Below the pieces are notes generated by a model that saw only the letters and a list, made by a program, of their open reading frames with translations, searched no databases and was not told where the DNA came from. Below are positions 20,128-31,730 of a stretch of 64,000 nt of DNA, one piece after another. The first letter of the stretch is position 1; every line of letters starts with the position of its first letter. Both the position numbers and the translations under genes were made by a program. The DNA comes from Flammeovirgaceae bacterium (GTDB taxonomy: Bacteria; Bacteroidota; Bacteroidia; Cytophagales; Cyclobacteriaceae): NCBI GenBank assembly GCA_016709845.1, contig JADJMA010000010.1, positions 1 through 64,000 on the forward strand, written 5' to 3'.

Positions 20128-22110
20128 TTATTCACTCCGTAAACTTTGTGAAGGATTTGCTCTGGCAGCGCGTAACGCTTGTGTGCTTACTATTAAAATC
20201 GTTAGAACTAACGCCATAAGACCTGCAAGCGGAAACACCCACAAAGGAACTTCTATTCGTAAGGAATATTGTTTTAAGAAATCATTAATAGAACACCATG
20301 CAACGGGCGATGAAATAACAAATGCGATTATTACCAATCGTGAAAAATCCTTGGTCAGCAAAATCATTAAACTAGCCACGGATGCACCCATTACTTTTCT
20401 GATTCCAATTTCCTTAGTTCGTTGTTCTGCAGAAAATGCGGCCATTCCAAATAAGCCTAGACATGTAATGAAAATAGCTAAAGCGGCAAAGATGCCAGCC
20501 AGTCGACTAATCAAATTGATGCCTGAGAATTTCTTTTCAAAATCTTCATCAGCAAAGCGATATTCAAATGGATAGTCAGGATTGTATTTTTTGAAAACAT
20601 CTTCGACTTTCTTTAGTGAGGAGGCAAGATTGCTGTTTTCCTTAGACGTTGAAGGGTAATCGTACTGCTCCAGTCGGAAGACAAAGTTAAGGTCCATCGG
20701 CATTCTAACGGGGCGATTCGGGGAACCGGAGCCCATAAAGACATCAGGCATTACGCCAATGATACTCAATTGCGAACCCATTCATCTTTATTTTTGTCCA
20801 ATTGGCTTTGTAAAGCCATTGATTCAACGGCCGCCTTATTTAAGATAATGGATGATGAGTCACTTTAAAATTCTCGAGAAAAATCGCGACCTTGAATCAT
20901 CTTGATCCCCATCGTTTCTGTGTAGTCATATTCGGTAGCAATATGTTGGTAAATGATACCCGCTGACCTGATAATTTACCTGCCCATGACTCTACTGGGC
21001 TGGAAGCAAAGATATAGGTAACAGGGCTGTTTGACTTTTGCAAACGGATAACGGCTCCGGTACTAACAAGCTCTTCGCTTAAGGTTTGAAAAGTCTATTC
21101 AATATCACTTGTTCTCCATATCTTCATTAGATTTTCACGATCATACCCCATATCGCGTCCCTTTACATATTGTATCTGTTTATAGATAATTATCGTTCCA
21201 ATAATGAGCAAAATTGAAAAGCCAAACTGAAGGGTAACTATTACTTGACGGGGCATACTTGCATTTTTGCCATTTAATTTTCCTTTCAACACTTTAATTG
21301 GCTGAAAAGAAGAGAGATAAAATGCCGGATAGCTCCCAGCCAGAAAATGCCGATGATTAAAATTAATCCAAAGCCAATCAGCCAAATGAAAGGATTACTA
21401 TAATCGATTGAGATGTTTTTGTTAACAAGAAGATTGTAAGAAGGCAAAAGAATCTCTACGAGTACGACTGCAATTAAAAATGAGATCAGAGTTATGAATA
21501 CTGATTCCCCTAAAAACTGAAAGATCAATTCTTTTCTTCTGGAACCGACACTTTTGCGGATGCCTACTTCGCGGGCTCGCCTTTCGCTGCGTGCAGTTGC
21601 CAGGTTCATAAAGTTGATGCAAGCAATAATCAAAACAAAAATGGCGATGGCTGTAAACAATTGAACGTAGTCAATATGATGTGGGATCGGTCAAGGCTGT
21701 ATTCAAGATTTCCTTAGACCATATTAAACGAAAAACTTTCAAAAAATCTTCACTGGCACTCAATCCATTTTGTTTAAATGCTTTTCACCAGTACCAAAGC
21801 AGTTTGCTTAATTGCAGTTAGCTCATAACTAACATGACTTTCTTGCATTTGTTGTATCCTTTAAATTTCTTTTAATGGATGAAAGGATTGGTACCTATAC
21901 CAATACTTGCTGCCATTACTGACTTTGGTTTAGTTTATAAATGGAATCATATCTTGTGAAAAATTACATATCGAAGTATTCATCAGCTACCCAAAGTAGA
22001 ATGAGCACTGAACTGGCAATGCCAATGGAAAGCCCCAAATATTGATAAAGGAATAAACTGAATTTTTGTCTAAGATTACGAATGGCGATTTTCAAATAAT
22101 TGCGAAGCAT
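20128..22110 (-). pseudogene. MacB/FtsX-like ABC permease 2, decayed with internal deletion
   Basis: Remnant of a permease like its neighbours. The N-terminus (ATG 22110) reads MLRNYLKIAIRNLRQKFSL and GLSIGIASSVLILLWVADEY, then an in-frame TAA, followed by many stops until ALTDPTSY near 21690. From there the sequence jumps to the membrane core (VQLFTAIAIFVLIIACINFM), skipping roughly 130 residues of the first periplasmic domain. More shifts lie near 21290-21380 and 20780-21094; the C-terminal 217 residues, ending NPSQSLRSE, are clean. Its 1983 bases compare with 2387-2429 in the three other copies. The damage exceeds the one shift per gene in neighbours, so I treat it as a real pseudogene. 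Confidence 0.75.
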
Positions 22111-22180
22111 GGTTCTTTTGTTAATAAAATATTTTAATGAACTGATTGCCAGTGCTGGTTTCGTAACCAGCGACTAAGTT

Positions 22181-24593
22181 CTATTCACTTCTTAAACTAT
22201 TTACCGGATTTCTATTTGCCGCCTTTATAGTTTGAAAACTCACAGTGATAAATGCAATAACGGCAGCCACTATTCCTGTGCAAACAAACATCCAGGTACT
22301 AACCTCGGTGCGATAGGTGTAATCTAACAACCATTGGTTACTAGCATACCACGCAACGGGTGCTGCCAGTATAAATGCGATCAGCACAAAGAGAAGAAAT
22401 TCCTTTGTCAAAAGAAAGGTTAGTTGATTTACCGTAGCGCCCAGTATTTTTCTAATTCCAATTTCTTTAGCTCGTTGTGTGGTTGTGAAGGAAGCTAAGC
22501 CGAATAATCCTAAGCAAGATATGAAAATTGCCAAAGCTGTTGCGGTATTCGCTAATTTGGAAGTGCGTCTTTCAGTTCTATAAAAATTTTGTATGGTCTC
22601 ATCCAGAAACTCATAGTTGAAGGGAACATCTGGATAGATTTTAGTCCAGACTTGCTTGATTTTGTCGATACTGCGCTGCATACCTTCTTTTGTAGGGGCT
22701 ATCTTCACATTAACACACGAAAAATTCTTTTCTTCATTGGCCATCATTACCGGGTCAATTTTTTTGCGTAGGGATCTTGTGTGAAAATCTTTCACAACGC
22801 CAACAATGGGGAGTAAGCCTCCCATTTCAATGGATTGCCCAATTGCTTTCTCTGGCGATTCTATACCCATTTCTCTCATCATGGTCTCGTTAATGATAAG
22901 TTCCTTTACGGTATCGCTGGGTAATAAATTTCTGCCGGCTAGTAATTGTATGTTATAAAATTCGAGGTAGTGCGTATCACCAAATTTCCTAAAGGCATCG
23001 AACTTAATTTCTTCTTCGCCTTTGTACTTAACAGATTGAGAACTCCATCCATTGGCCGATGGGGGAGAGTCACTCAATGAGACATCACTAATCTCGCTCA
23101 ATGAAGTAAGTTCATTTTTCAGTAGTTGAGTTTTGTCATTCTTATCATACCAAGGCGTATCAAAGTAAATAACAGCTTCTCTTTTTAAATCCTAAGTCTT
23201 TAGTAAGTACAAATCGAATTTGCCAACCAATAACCAGCGTTACCAGAATAAGGACTTGTGCAAAAGTGAATTGAAATACAATAAGTGATTTGCGTAAGAA
23301 TGAGGCGCGACTGTTACCTGAGTCGTACGTGGCATTTTTAAGAGCTTGTACGGGTAAAAATGAGGATAGTACAAAAGCCGGGTACGCTCCAGCAAATACA
23401 CCAACAAATAGAAGTATGCCACCGAGAAATGGAGCGATTTGGAGGAGGTTGAGTTCAACTCCTTTAGGCACAAACTCATCAAAGAAAATAAGCCCACCTT
23501 CGGCAAACGGCAAAGCAATCAAAAGACTGATGGTCGTTAATAAAATACTCTCACATAAAAACTGAAGAATAAGCCTGCTTCTTGCACTCCCTAATACTTT
23601 ACGCACCCCAACTTCTTTAGCGCGTTTCACCGCTTGTGCAGTTTCAAGGTTAATAAAATTTATAGCTCCGATTACCAGTAATAAAATAGCAACAAATGAA
23701 AGTGTGATCAGCGTGGGTTTGTGTGCCGCATCGCGACTGAAATCAAAAATTCCGGTTTCAGGATTAAAGTGAAGATCAGATAGAGGCTGAGCATTAAAAT
23801 CGTTCGTAGCCCAATCGTTTTTTTCGTTATACTCCTTTGCAAGCAACGGAAGTTGGGCAAGTACATCGGCCTGACTCAAACTTTCTTGTGTTTTAATAAA
23901 CACTTGAGTGCTGCTATTGGTGCTGCTCCAATCGTTTAAAGAAAAATTCTTTTTTATCCAACTTGATTCCATTGTTACTGCGCTGATAAAATCTGTGAAT
24001 TCCAAATCAGTCTTAAACCCTGGATCATCGACAATTGCCACCACGTTTGTTTTTAATGAATCTCTATAGATGATTTCTTTACCTAACATCGATTCGAACG
24101 AAATATCGCCAAAGTATTTTTTTCCCTGACTTTTTGTTAGCACTACTGAGTATGGTTTTGAAAGACCATTTAATGAACCAGCAAGTGTGGAATAAAAATC
24201 AAAAATGGTAAAGTAACTGGAGTCAGCTAAGCATACAGTCTTTTGTTGGTCTAAATTTTTAAGTTTATCTGTAGTGGGTATCTGAACTTTAGAACCGAAA
24301 CAAAAGAACAGTGCAGTGCCTTCAATGCCTTTAAAATTTTCGCGTATGTAAGGTGCGGTGGCTGTTGGTACCCCACGGTTTAATCCCGCAAAGGAGCCAC
24401 TGAATTGTGAATGGATGCGATAGATGTTATTGTACCCAGGAATATCCTTATTATAACTTAATTCAAAAGTTACAATCAGATAGATGATGAGGCATGCGCT
24501 TACCCCGGTAGCTAATCCAACGATGTTTATTGCCGCATGGATTTTCTTTCGCCATAAGTTGCGAAAGGCAAGGGTTAGGTAGTGGTGTAGCAT
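22181..24593 (-). CDS. MacB/FtsX-like ABC transporter permease 3, one frameshift
   Basis: About 803 residues in two frames (24593 to 23160 and 23101 to 22181), joined near 23180 at GGATTTAAAAAGAG, where one base in the A-run accounts for the shift. The bridged reading is KDLGFKREAVIYFDTPWYD. Features: N-terminal helix (IVGLATGVSACLIIYLIV), periplasmic domain, membrane core (IGAINFINLETAQAVKRAKE, VGVRKVLG), second periplasmic domain and second core (GLASFTTTQRAKEIGIRKIL), ending NPVNSLRSE. It belongs to the tandem set of four. Likely exports or extracts an unknown substrate together with an unlinked ATPase. Confidence 0.85.
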
Positions 24594-24679
24594 TGTCTTT
24601 TATCTTTAAATAATTATTTCACTTTGAAGATTGCTGGTCACTGGTTTCCGGTAACGGTGTCGGTAACTGGCGACAAGTT

Positions 24680-27108
24680 TCATTCACTCCTTAAACTATC
24701 CACCGGATTGCTCATAGCAGATTTAATTGATTCAAAGCTTACTGTAACCATGGCTATACTAAGTGCAATTAAACCGGCCAGTACAAAAATGAACCACTCA
24801 ATTGGTGTTTTATATGAAAAGCCTTCCAGCCACTTGGTCATGCAATACCAGGCAACGGGCACAGCAATAATAAATGCAATAAGAACCAATTTAATGAATT
24901 CAGTGGACATCATTCCTACGATTTGTGGTACACTGGCGCCCATCACTTTTCTTATTCCAATTTCTTTGAATCTTCTTTCTGCCATATAAGAGGAGAGACC
25001 ATAAAGCCCTAACCCGCAAATCGCCATGGCAATCAATCCAAAACTCGTAACAATCTTGGAAATTTTTCTATCTGAAGAATATTGTTTTTGAATAGTATCA
25101 TCAAGGAAAGAGTATTCAAACGGAGTATCATTAATCAAAGACTTCCAGGTTTGTTCTACAAATTCTGTTGTTTGTTCAAAATTTTCAGTGGCCACAGAGG
25201 CAATTATATAATCGTAGCGATTGGTGCTATCAGCCATTTCAAATAAGGTTGGTTTTATTGCTTCATGAAGGGAAGATTGATGGTAGTCTTCAATGACACC
25301 AATTACCTCGAAATCATATTTTTTCCCTTGCCAATCGAAGTGTAAGTTTTGTCCTACAATCTTTTCTGGAGTAAATCCAAACTTTTCAGCAGAAGTTCGA
25401 TTTAGAATAACTTTGGTTTCACTATCCATCTTTCGATTGTCTGTAAATGTGCGGCCCGCCAATAGTTTGATATTTAATAACTCGATGTAGTCTGTATCCA
25501 CTGTATTACGAAGTATATCAACGGCATTGTCCATGCTTCCACCATCTGAATAGAACATCATATCACTATAAATTCGAGATCCGGGCACGTAGGTAGAACC
25601 GGAAACTACGTCAATGTTACTATTGCTTTCAAGTTGTCTTTTTAAGGCGGCATATTGATTGTGTGCCTCTTCCGTTCTTATGGGCAACACGATTTTTGCA
25701 TGCGAGTCGAAGCCAAGATCTTTTTCAATTACATAGTTTAATTGCCTGGAGATAATAAAGATCCCACATACCAAAACGATCGCAATAACAAACTGAAATA
25801 CAACTAATGCTTGTCGCAGTCGTCCTGCAGAATTTCCCAACTTTATTTTTCCTTTAAGAACCTGGGCAGGTTGAAAGGAGGAAAGATAGAATGCAGGATA
25901 ACTGCCGGCCACAAGACCTGTAAAGAGCGCAATAATGACAAGCATCGCGATAAAGTAAGGTGTGTTTGCTGAGTTAAATGAAATTGTTTTATCAGTAAGT
26001 TGATTGAAGAGTGGAAGTGCCAATTGTACTATCACAATGCTTATTAGAATGGATAACATAACAATAATCATTGCTTCGCCCATAAGCTGACCAATTAATG
26101 AAGAGCGAAATGCCCCCATTGTTTTACGAATTCCAATTTCGGCAGCTCGCTTAGTTGCCTTTGCCGTGGAAAGATTCATAAAATTGATACATGCAATAAG
26201 GAGAATGAATAAGGCTAATGAACCCACTACATACAGGTATGTTATCCGTTGACTTTTATCAGTCTCTGATTCTAAATAAATACTTTTACAGGTTCGATAG
26301 AAAGGGTCTTATGCATACCCATGGCTTTCATGGCCTCGGCACCATGGCGTAGTAAAACCTCGTTTATTTTTTTTTCTACCGAAGCCTTATCATGCCCGGA
26401 AACAAGTTTTATATAAGAAGGAATAAAGTTTTGCCCGGCCCATTCGTTAGCCGTTTCACTATTTTTTGTTACATATTCACCCCATCCTTTGCTAGTCATG
26501 GAAGTAAAGAAGTTAGCCTGTATATGACTTTTATAATTTTCAACAAAAACACCAGTTACTTTATAATCACTTAACTCACCCCCTTGGCTAATGGAGATTG
26601 CTTTATTAAGCGCGGGTTCATTCCCAAAAATTTTCTCTGACAGTTTTTTGGAGATAACGACAGAATTGGCCTCGACCAATGCCTTTTTAGGATTTCCCTC
26701 TATCAAATCGTAGGTTAATACATCAAATAATGTTGAGTCTGCCAACCAGCCGTTTGATTCATAAAATAAATTTTCCTGATAACGTATTAAACTTTGAGAA
26801 ACACCCGGAGGATTAAGTATGCGCACTGCAGCTTCTACTTCGGGCACTTCGTCTTTAACCGTCATGGCAATTGGAGGAGAGACAGCGCCCTGTTTACTAA
26901 TACCTGTTTCGGATTGAAAGTTTGTTACGATTCGATAGATATCATTGAGTCGGGTGTGATGCTTATCATAACTTGCTTCATCTTGTATATAAAGTGTAAG
27001 GAGAAGACAACAAGCAATACCCAAAGCAAGGCCAAGAATGTTAATGGCTGAGTAAACCTTACTGTGAGCAATGTTTCGTAATGCGATTTTGAAATAATTG
27101 TAAAGCAT
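24680..27108 (-). CDS. MacB/FtsX-like ABC transporter permease 4, one frameshift
   Basis: About 808 residues, first gene of the minus-strand array. The N-terminal frame (27108 to 26272) holds MLYNYFKIALRNIAHSKVYS, the helix NILGLALGIACCLLLTL and most of the first periplasmic domain. A one-base loss in an A-run near 26280 (true reading VKSIYLESETDKSQR) leads to the second frame with the core LIACINFMNLSTAKATKRAA, the second periplasmic domain, and the last core GLYGLSSYMAERRFKEIGIR, ending NPVDSLRSE. Shares layout but limited identity with permeases 1-3, suggesting old tandem duplication followed by divergence. Confidence 0.85.
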
Positions 27109-27243
27109 GTTTGAGCAGATTTGGTGGTGATCCGTGCAGGATATCCCAAATCAATGCCAAGACCTAAATGGCCTAAATCAGCTAAAAATGAAGGATTTAC
27201 CGATTCACACTCATCAAATCCGAACGAAATCGTCCATTATCGA

Positions 27244-29243
27244 TCAACTTTCGTGGCCGTGATACCGGAGCTCTTTTTCCCTTTCAGCGTCTTCTTTCTC
27301 GCGTTTGATGCGCACCTTAGCGGGAGGGCCAACCATTATGGGTACACGCTCTACTTCTACATTGGCAAGCTCAAGTCCATACATTTCTTCGGTAGACAGG
27401 CTGTGCTTTTTTATGAATCGGTAGCCCTGAATGATCACGTTATCAAATGTTGAGATCTCGCTATCCACAGAAGCTAAAGAGTGCAGCATGATAAATTTAA
27501 AGTCGGCAGGCATACTATGCTTTTGAAGAGAATCGTAATGACTCGTTAAATCTATTTCTGCCGAACCGGCCATATCATGAAGGATTTTATTGAAGAGTAA
27601 ATTCACACGATGGTCCGATTTAAACCCTAATTTGATTCGAATGAAAAAACATTTTTTAGGAATGATTGTGTCAACCGAATATTTAGAAGTGTACGGGCTA
27701 TCTACAGTATCTACATGAACGAACCAATACACATCCGCCCGCTTAGGTCGCTTTTTGAATATGGAATAGATAATATTTGAATCAATGTATCGCTTACTGT
27801 TGGCTACCGCCATGTAAACCAGGTTTGTGGCTTCCTTAGGCACGGAAGTATCGAGCTGTAAATCTTGTATTAAGGGAACATAATGTTTTAAATCAACAAA
27901 TTCTGTATGCCTGTCGCGCAGCATTCGGGCACGTAGCAGGATATACATCATAAGGAAAAACGTGAACGCAATGGTAAAAGAGAACCAACCGCCATGACTG
28001 AACTTACTTAAGTTCGAAATGAGGAATGATCCTTCAATAGAAAAGAAGGCCAGTGCGATTAAGGAAGTTCTTATGGTTGATTTTTTAGAGGTAGAAAAGT
28101 AATAAACCAATAATGAGGTAGTCATCAGCATATCAAAAGTGATCGCTAACCCATAGGCCGATTGCATGGCATTAGATTCTTTGAAATAAAGAACAACCAG
28201 AATACAACCAAACATCAAAATCCAGTTTATAGAGGGAATATAGATTTGACCTTTTAGCTGACTGGGATACCGCACTAACGTGGCGGGCCAAAGTTTTAAT
28301 TTCATGGCTTCGTTTACAAGCGTAAACGTGCCTGAGATCAATGCCTGACTGGCAATAATGGTTGCCAGGGTGGCGATAATTACACTGAAGAATAAAAGAG
28401 CTTCCGGCATGATTTCGAAAAATGGAATGGAACCCTCTAATTTTGTTCCCTGATGTTCCAGTAACCACGCCCCTTGTCCAAAGTAGCTCAGGAGCAAACA
28501 TATCTTTACAAATACCCAGCCCACCCGAATATTGGTTTTACCGCAATGACCCAGATCGAATACATTGCTTCGGCTCCTGTGGTACATAAAAACACGGCTC
28601 CCAAAATCCAAAAACCACCCGGATATTTTACCAAAAGATGGTAAGCGTAAGTGGGGTTCAATGCTTTTAATACAGAAATATTTCCTACCAAATGAAAGAG
28701 CCCGATGGATCCGATAAATATAAACCAAACCAACATAACCGGGCCAAAGGTTTTACCCACTACACTACTTCCAAATTGTTGAAACAGGAAGAGCGCCAAT
28801 AGAATGGCGATAACTATGGTGATGATGGTTTGCTCGGTAATATCCGGATTGAGAGATCGCAACCCTTCAACAGCTGATGTAACACTAATGGCTGGTGTGA
28901 TAAACCCATCGGCTATCAGGGTGCAACAGCCAATAATAGCAGGGAATATTACCCATTGCGATTTATATCTTCGTACTAATGCGTAGAGCGCAAAAATACC
29001 ACCTTCGCCTTTGTTATCGGCATTCAGAGCCAGATAAACATATTTGATGGTAGTGATTAATGTGAGTGTCCAGAATACACAAGACAATCCACCAAAAATC
29101 AAATCTTCGGTTATAACGTGATCGCCCACTATAAATCTAAGCGTATACAGCGGTGACGTACCAATATCACCATAGATGATACCCATGGCAATTAATACTC
29201 CGGCAGCAGATACTTTATGATAGGGTGAATCTTTTGTATCCAT
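27244..29243 (-). CDS. kup: Potassium uptake protein Kup, one frameshift
   Basis: Proton-coupled K+ importer of the KUP/HAK/KT family in the inner membrane. The N-terminus carries the family signature MGIIYGDIGTSPLYTLRF; the membrane part includes NKGEGGIFALYALVRR, GFITPAISVTSAVEGL and LFLCTTGAEAMYSDLGH. A shift near 28550 separates frames 29243-28506 and 28728-27244; the second carries IASQALISGTFTLVNEAMKL and the soluble C-terminal domain. Length about 665 residues is normal. Its ATG overlaps the stop of ndh in TAATG, so translation is probably coupled to the NADH dehydrogenase. Confidence 0.92.
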
Positions 29244-30575
29244 TATATAGATTGCTTGTTCAATTCTTCCTGACTTATCTTCTCCTCATTTCGCCCGATG
29301 ATCAACCGGTTACTTCGGTCGAAAGTAAAGTAATTCCACATCCAACTAAAAAAGGTAAACACTCTATTTCTGAATCCAACAATGGACATCAGGTGAACAA
29401 ACATCCAAACGTACCAGGCAAAAAATCCCTGGAAGCGAATGCCTTTTATGTCCACGACTGCTTTGTTACGACCGACAGTAGCCATCGATCCTTTCTCGAA
29501 ATACCTAAAAGGTTTAAGGGGTTTGTGGTTAATTAAGTTTTGTAAGTTTTTAGCAACAAGTCTTCCTTGCTGTTGAGCTGGTGGGGCCATCATCGGGTGG
29601 CCTGTAGGCGAATTAATGTCCCCTTCCATAAGGGCAACATCACCAATGGCAAAAATATTCTCGTATCCTTTTACCCGATTAAATTCATCAACCTTTAATC
29701 GATTTCCCCGAGCAATAATACTTGGGTCTATACCCTCTATGGGATTGCCTTTTACCCCGGCAGCCCAAATCAAAGATTTAGAAATAAGCGTTTCGCCTGT
29801 ACTCAGGATTATCTCATAGCCATCATATGATTTTACGGCAGTATTCAAATGAACTTTTACGCCCATTTCTGTTAAAAACTCCAGGGCTTTTTCACCAGCT
29901 TGTTTCGACATTCCATTTAATAACCGAGGCGAAGCTTCGATTAAATGGATGTCCATCGCACGCATGTCGAGTTCCTTATAATCTTTTGGAAAGACATTTT
30001 TCTTCAGCTCTGTAAGTGCTCCGGAGAGTTCAACACCCGTGGGTCCTCCACCAACAATTACAAAATCCATCAGACTATTCATTACCTCAGGATCTTCGGT
30101 AAGCAAGGCGTATTCCAGTTGGCGGATAATTTTATTGCGCAGTTTGGTAGCATCTACAATGTTTTTCATTGATGAGGCGTGCTTCTCAACTTCAGATAAT
30201 CCATAGAAATTGGTGACCGCACCTGTAGCAATTACCAGATAATCGTACTTAACCGTACCAATAGAGGTTTCAATATAATTTTCTTTGGCATTTATTCTTT
30301 TTACTTCTCCTAATCGAAAATAGAAATCATCGTTTGATCCGAACATTTTTCTAAACGGAGCTACAATTGAATTAGTCTCAAGACCTGAAGTGGCTACCTG
30401 ATAGAGCAGAGGCTGAAAAGTGTGATGGTTATGTTTATCAAAAAGGACTACCTGTACCTTATGATTTCTGAGGCCTTTAATTACCTCGAGACCCCCAAAC
30501 CCCTCCACCAATTATTACAACTCGGGGTTTGCCCAGGTCTGCGATACGCGTGTGCGTGGTAATCAATTTGGGCAT
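29243..30575 (-). CDS. ndh: Type II NADH dehydrogenase (NDH-2), one frameshift
   Basis: Single-subunit FAD enzyme that passes electrons from NADH to quinone without pumping protons. ATG at 30575 gives MPKLITTHTRIADLGKPRVV and the FAD-binding VVIIGGGFGGLE, restored by removing one G from the run near 30505. Further motifs: LLYQVATSGLE, DYLVIATGAVTNFYG, DFVIVGGGPTGVELSGAL (NADH binding), WAAGVKGNPIEGI, IFAIGDVALMEGD. The C-terminus has the hydrophobic/amphipathic anchor (FTFFSWMWNYFTFDRSNRL). About 443 residues. Directly upstream of kup with overlapping stop/start; the diverging coiled-coil gene starts about 135 bases away. Confidence 0.9.
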
Positions 30576-30710
30576 TTAAAGAGAATTCTGGCCTTAAAAG
30601 GGCTGCAATTTACATGTTGTCGAAGGATTTCATTCGATTTGAATTTATTTTTTGTTCTTCCAACTTGGAAGCGAATTAATCCCACTAATTTGCAGGAGGT
30701 TACCGTATTG

Positions 30711-31301
30711 ATGGACTCTATTGATGCTAATCGTAACGTGCTAAGGGTTAACATGGTGGAAGGTACCACCTATGATAACTACACGGCTCGTATGAAAGAC
30801 ATCAATAACTATGTGAAGGATACCCAGAATAAAATAGAAGATCTGGAGAAGTCGTTAAAGAAGTCGAAAGGTAATACCAATGCGTTGTCGGCTACAATCA
30901 AAAAATTGAAGGCCGATTTAGAAGCGCGCAACAAAGAGATTGCTTCTTTAAATGAGCATGTTGATCAGTTGCGCAACGAAAATGCAAACCTGATTACTAC
31001 CGTAGGATTGCAAGAAGCGGAGTTAACGGACAAAGAAGCTCAGATTATTGCCAAGCAGCAGGAGCTTGCTTTGATTGAGGCTAAAATTCAGGAGTTGATG
31101 ATTGCCAGTAAGGTAAGCGAGGCCGATGGTTATTTTGCGAGAGCACAAGCCGTTGAAGAGGCTGCTAACCGTACCAAATTAGCACCTAAGAAAAAGAAGG
31201 AAACATTAAAAGAGGCGATCGAGCTATACAAGAAATCTCTTTCCTTAGGAAAGCAGGAAGCTCAAGCTAAAATTACCGAGTTAGAAAAGAAAGTTAAGTA
31301 A
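30711..31301 (+). CDS. Coiled-coil protein of unknown function
   Basis: At least 196 residues, almost entirely coiled coil (KIEDLEKSLKKSKG, TIKKLKADLEARNKEIASLN, DQLRNENANLITTVGLQEAE), with a helical, TPR-like C-terminus (AIELYKKSLSLGKQEAQAK). I place the start at ATG 30711 because AGGAGG lies 11 bases upstream. The same frame stays open back to 30552, but that stretch overlaps the ndh start and does not look like protein; a signal peptide may be hidden by a shift in the T-run near 30650. Function not recognised. It ends just before a strong terminator. Confidence 0.6.
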   Translation: MDSIDANRNVLRVNMVEGTTYDNYTARMKDINNYVKDTQNKIEDLEKSLKKSKGNTNALSATIKKLKADLEARNKEIASLNEHVDQLRNENANLITTVGLQEAELTDKEAQIIAKQQELALIEAKIQELMIASKVSEADGYFARAQAVEEAANRTKLAPKKKKETLKEAIELYKKSLSLGKQEAQAKITELEKKVK

Positions 31302-31320
31302 GTAATTTGTTAGAAAGAGT

Positions 31321-31352
31321 AAAGCCCTGATGCAAACCATCAGGGCTTTTTT
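31321..31352. terminator. Intrinsic terminator between converging genes
   Basis: Stem AAAGCCCTGATG (31321-31332) with its complement (31338-31349), loop CAAAC, followed by a T-run. It terminates the coiled-coil gene, and its end overlaps the 3' end of the converging vanZ-like gene. Confidence 0.85.
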
Positions 31353-31728
31353 ATTGCGTTTGTTTTTTTCTGGATGCTACATGCGAAACAATAACGGCTA
31401 ACAAAACGCCAACCGTGTCGAGCACCCAATCCCAAACATCTGGCGTGCGGCCGGGTGTAAGCCGTTGATAGTTTTCATCAATGATACCAAAGACAGACCC
31501 TATAAGAAGTGCAATGAAAAAGAGATTGCGCTTTTTGCTAAACGGAAATTCTCGCGTTAACCATTGATGTATAAGTAATCCTAAAACAAAATATTCGGCA
31601 CAATGAATCAGTTTATCGGGGGTTAAGGCAAAGGCTTCCGGAATTTTATTTCCAGGAATGGATGATCCAAGAATGATCAACAAGCAGAAAAAAATAAGCC
31701 CTATGCGAGCTATGGAGACTGACTTCAT
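31351..31728 (-). CDS. VanZ-like family membrane protein
   Basis: Intact, 125 residues, with four hydrophobic segments: IGLIFFCLLIILGSSIPG, AEYFVLGLLIHQWL, LFFIALLIGSVFGIIDE and WVLDTVGVLLAVIVSHV. The motif DKLIHCAEYFVLGLL plus GIIDENYQRLTPGRTPDVWD is the VanZ-like core. These proteins are named after teicoplanin-resistance VanZ, but most, including stand-alone copies like this, have unknown function; no glycopeptide-resistance genes are near. It starts 2 bases after the stop of the Na/Ca antiporter gene, so the two form an operon. Confidence 0.85.
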   Translation of the reverse strand: MKSVSIARIGLIFFCLLIILGSSIPGNKIPEAFALTPDKLIHCAEYFVLGLLIHQWLTREFPFSKKRNLFFIALLIGSVFGIIDENYQRLTPGRTPDVWDWVLDTVGVLLAVIVSHVASRKKQTQ

Positions 31729-31730
31729 TC

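Noticed and set aside
31351..31728. Glycopeptide (teicoplanin) resistance from the VanZ-like gene
   Set aside because: No vanA, vanH, vanX or sensor genes nearby; stand-alone VanZ-like proteins are common and of unknown function.
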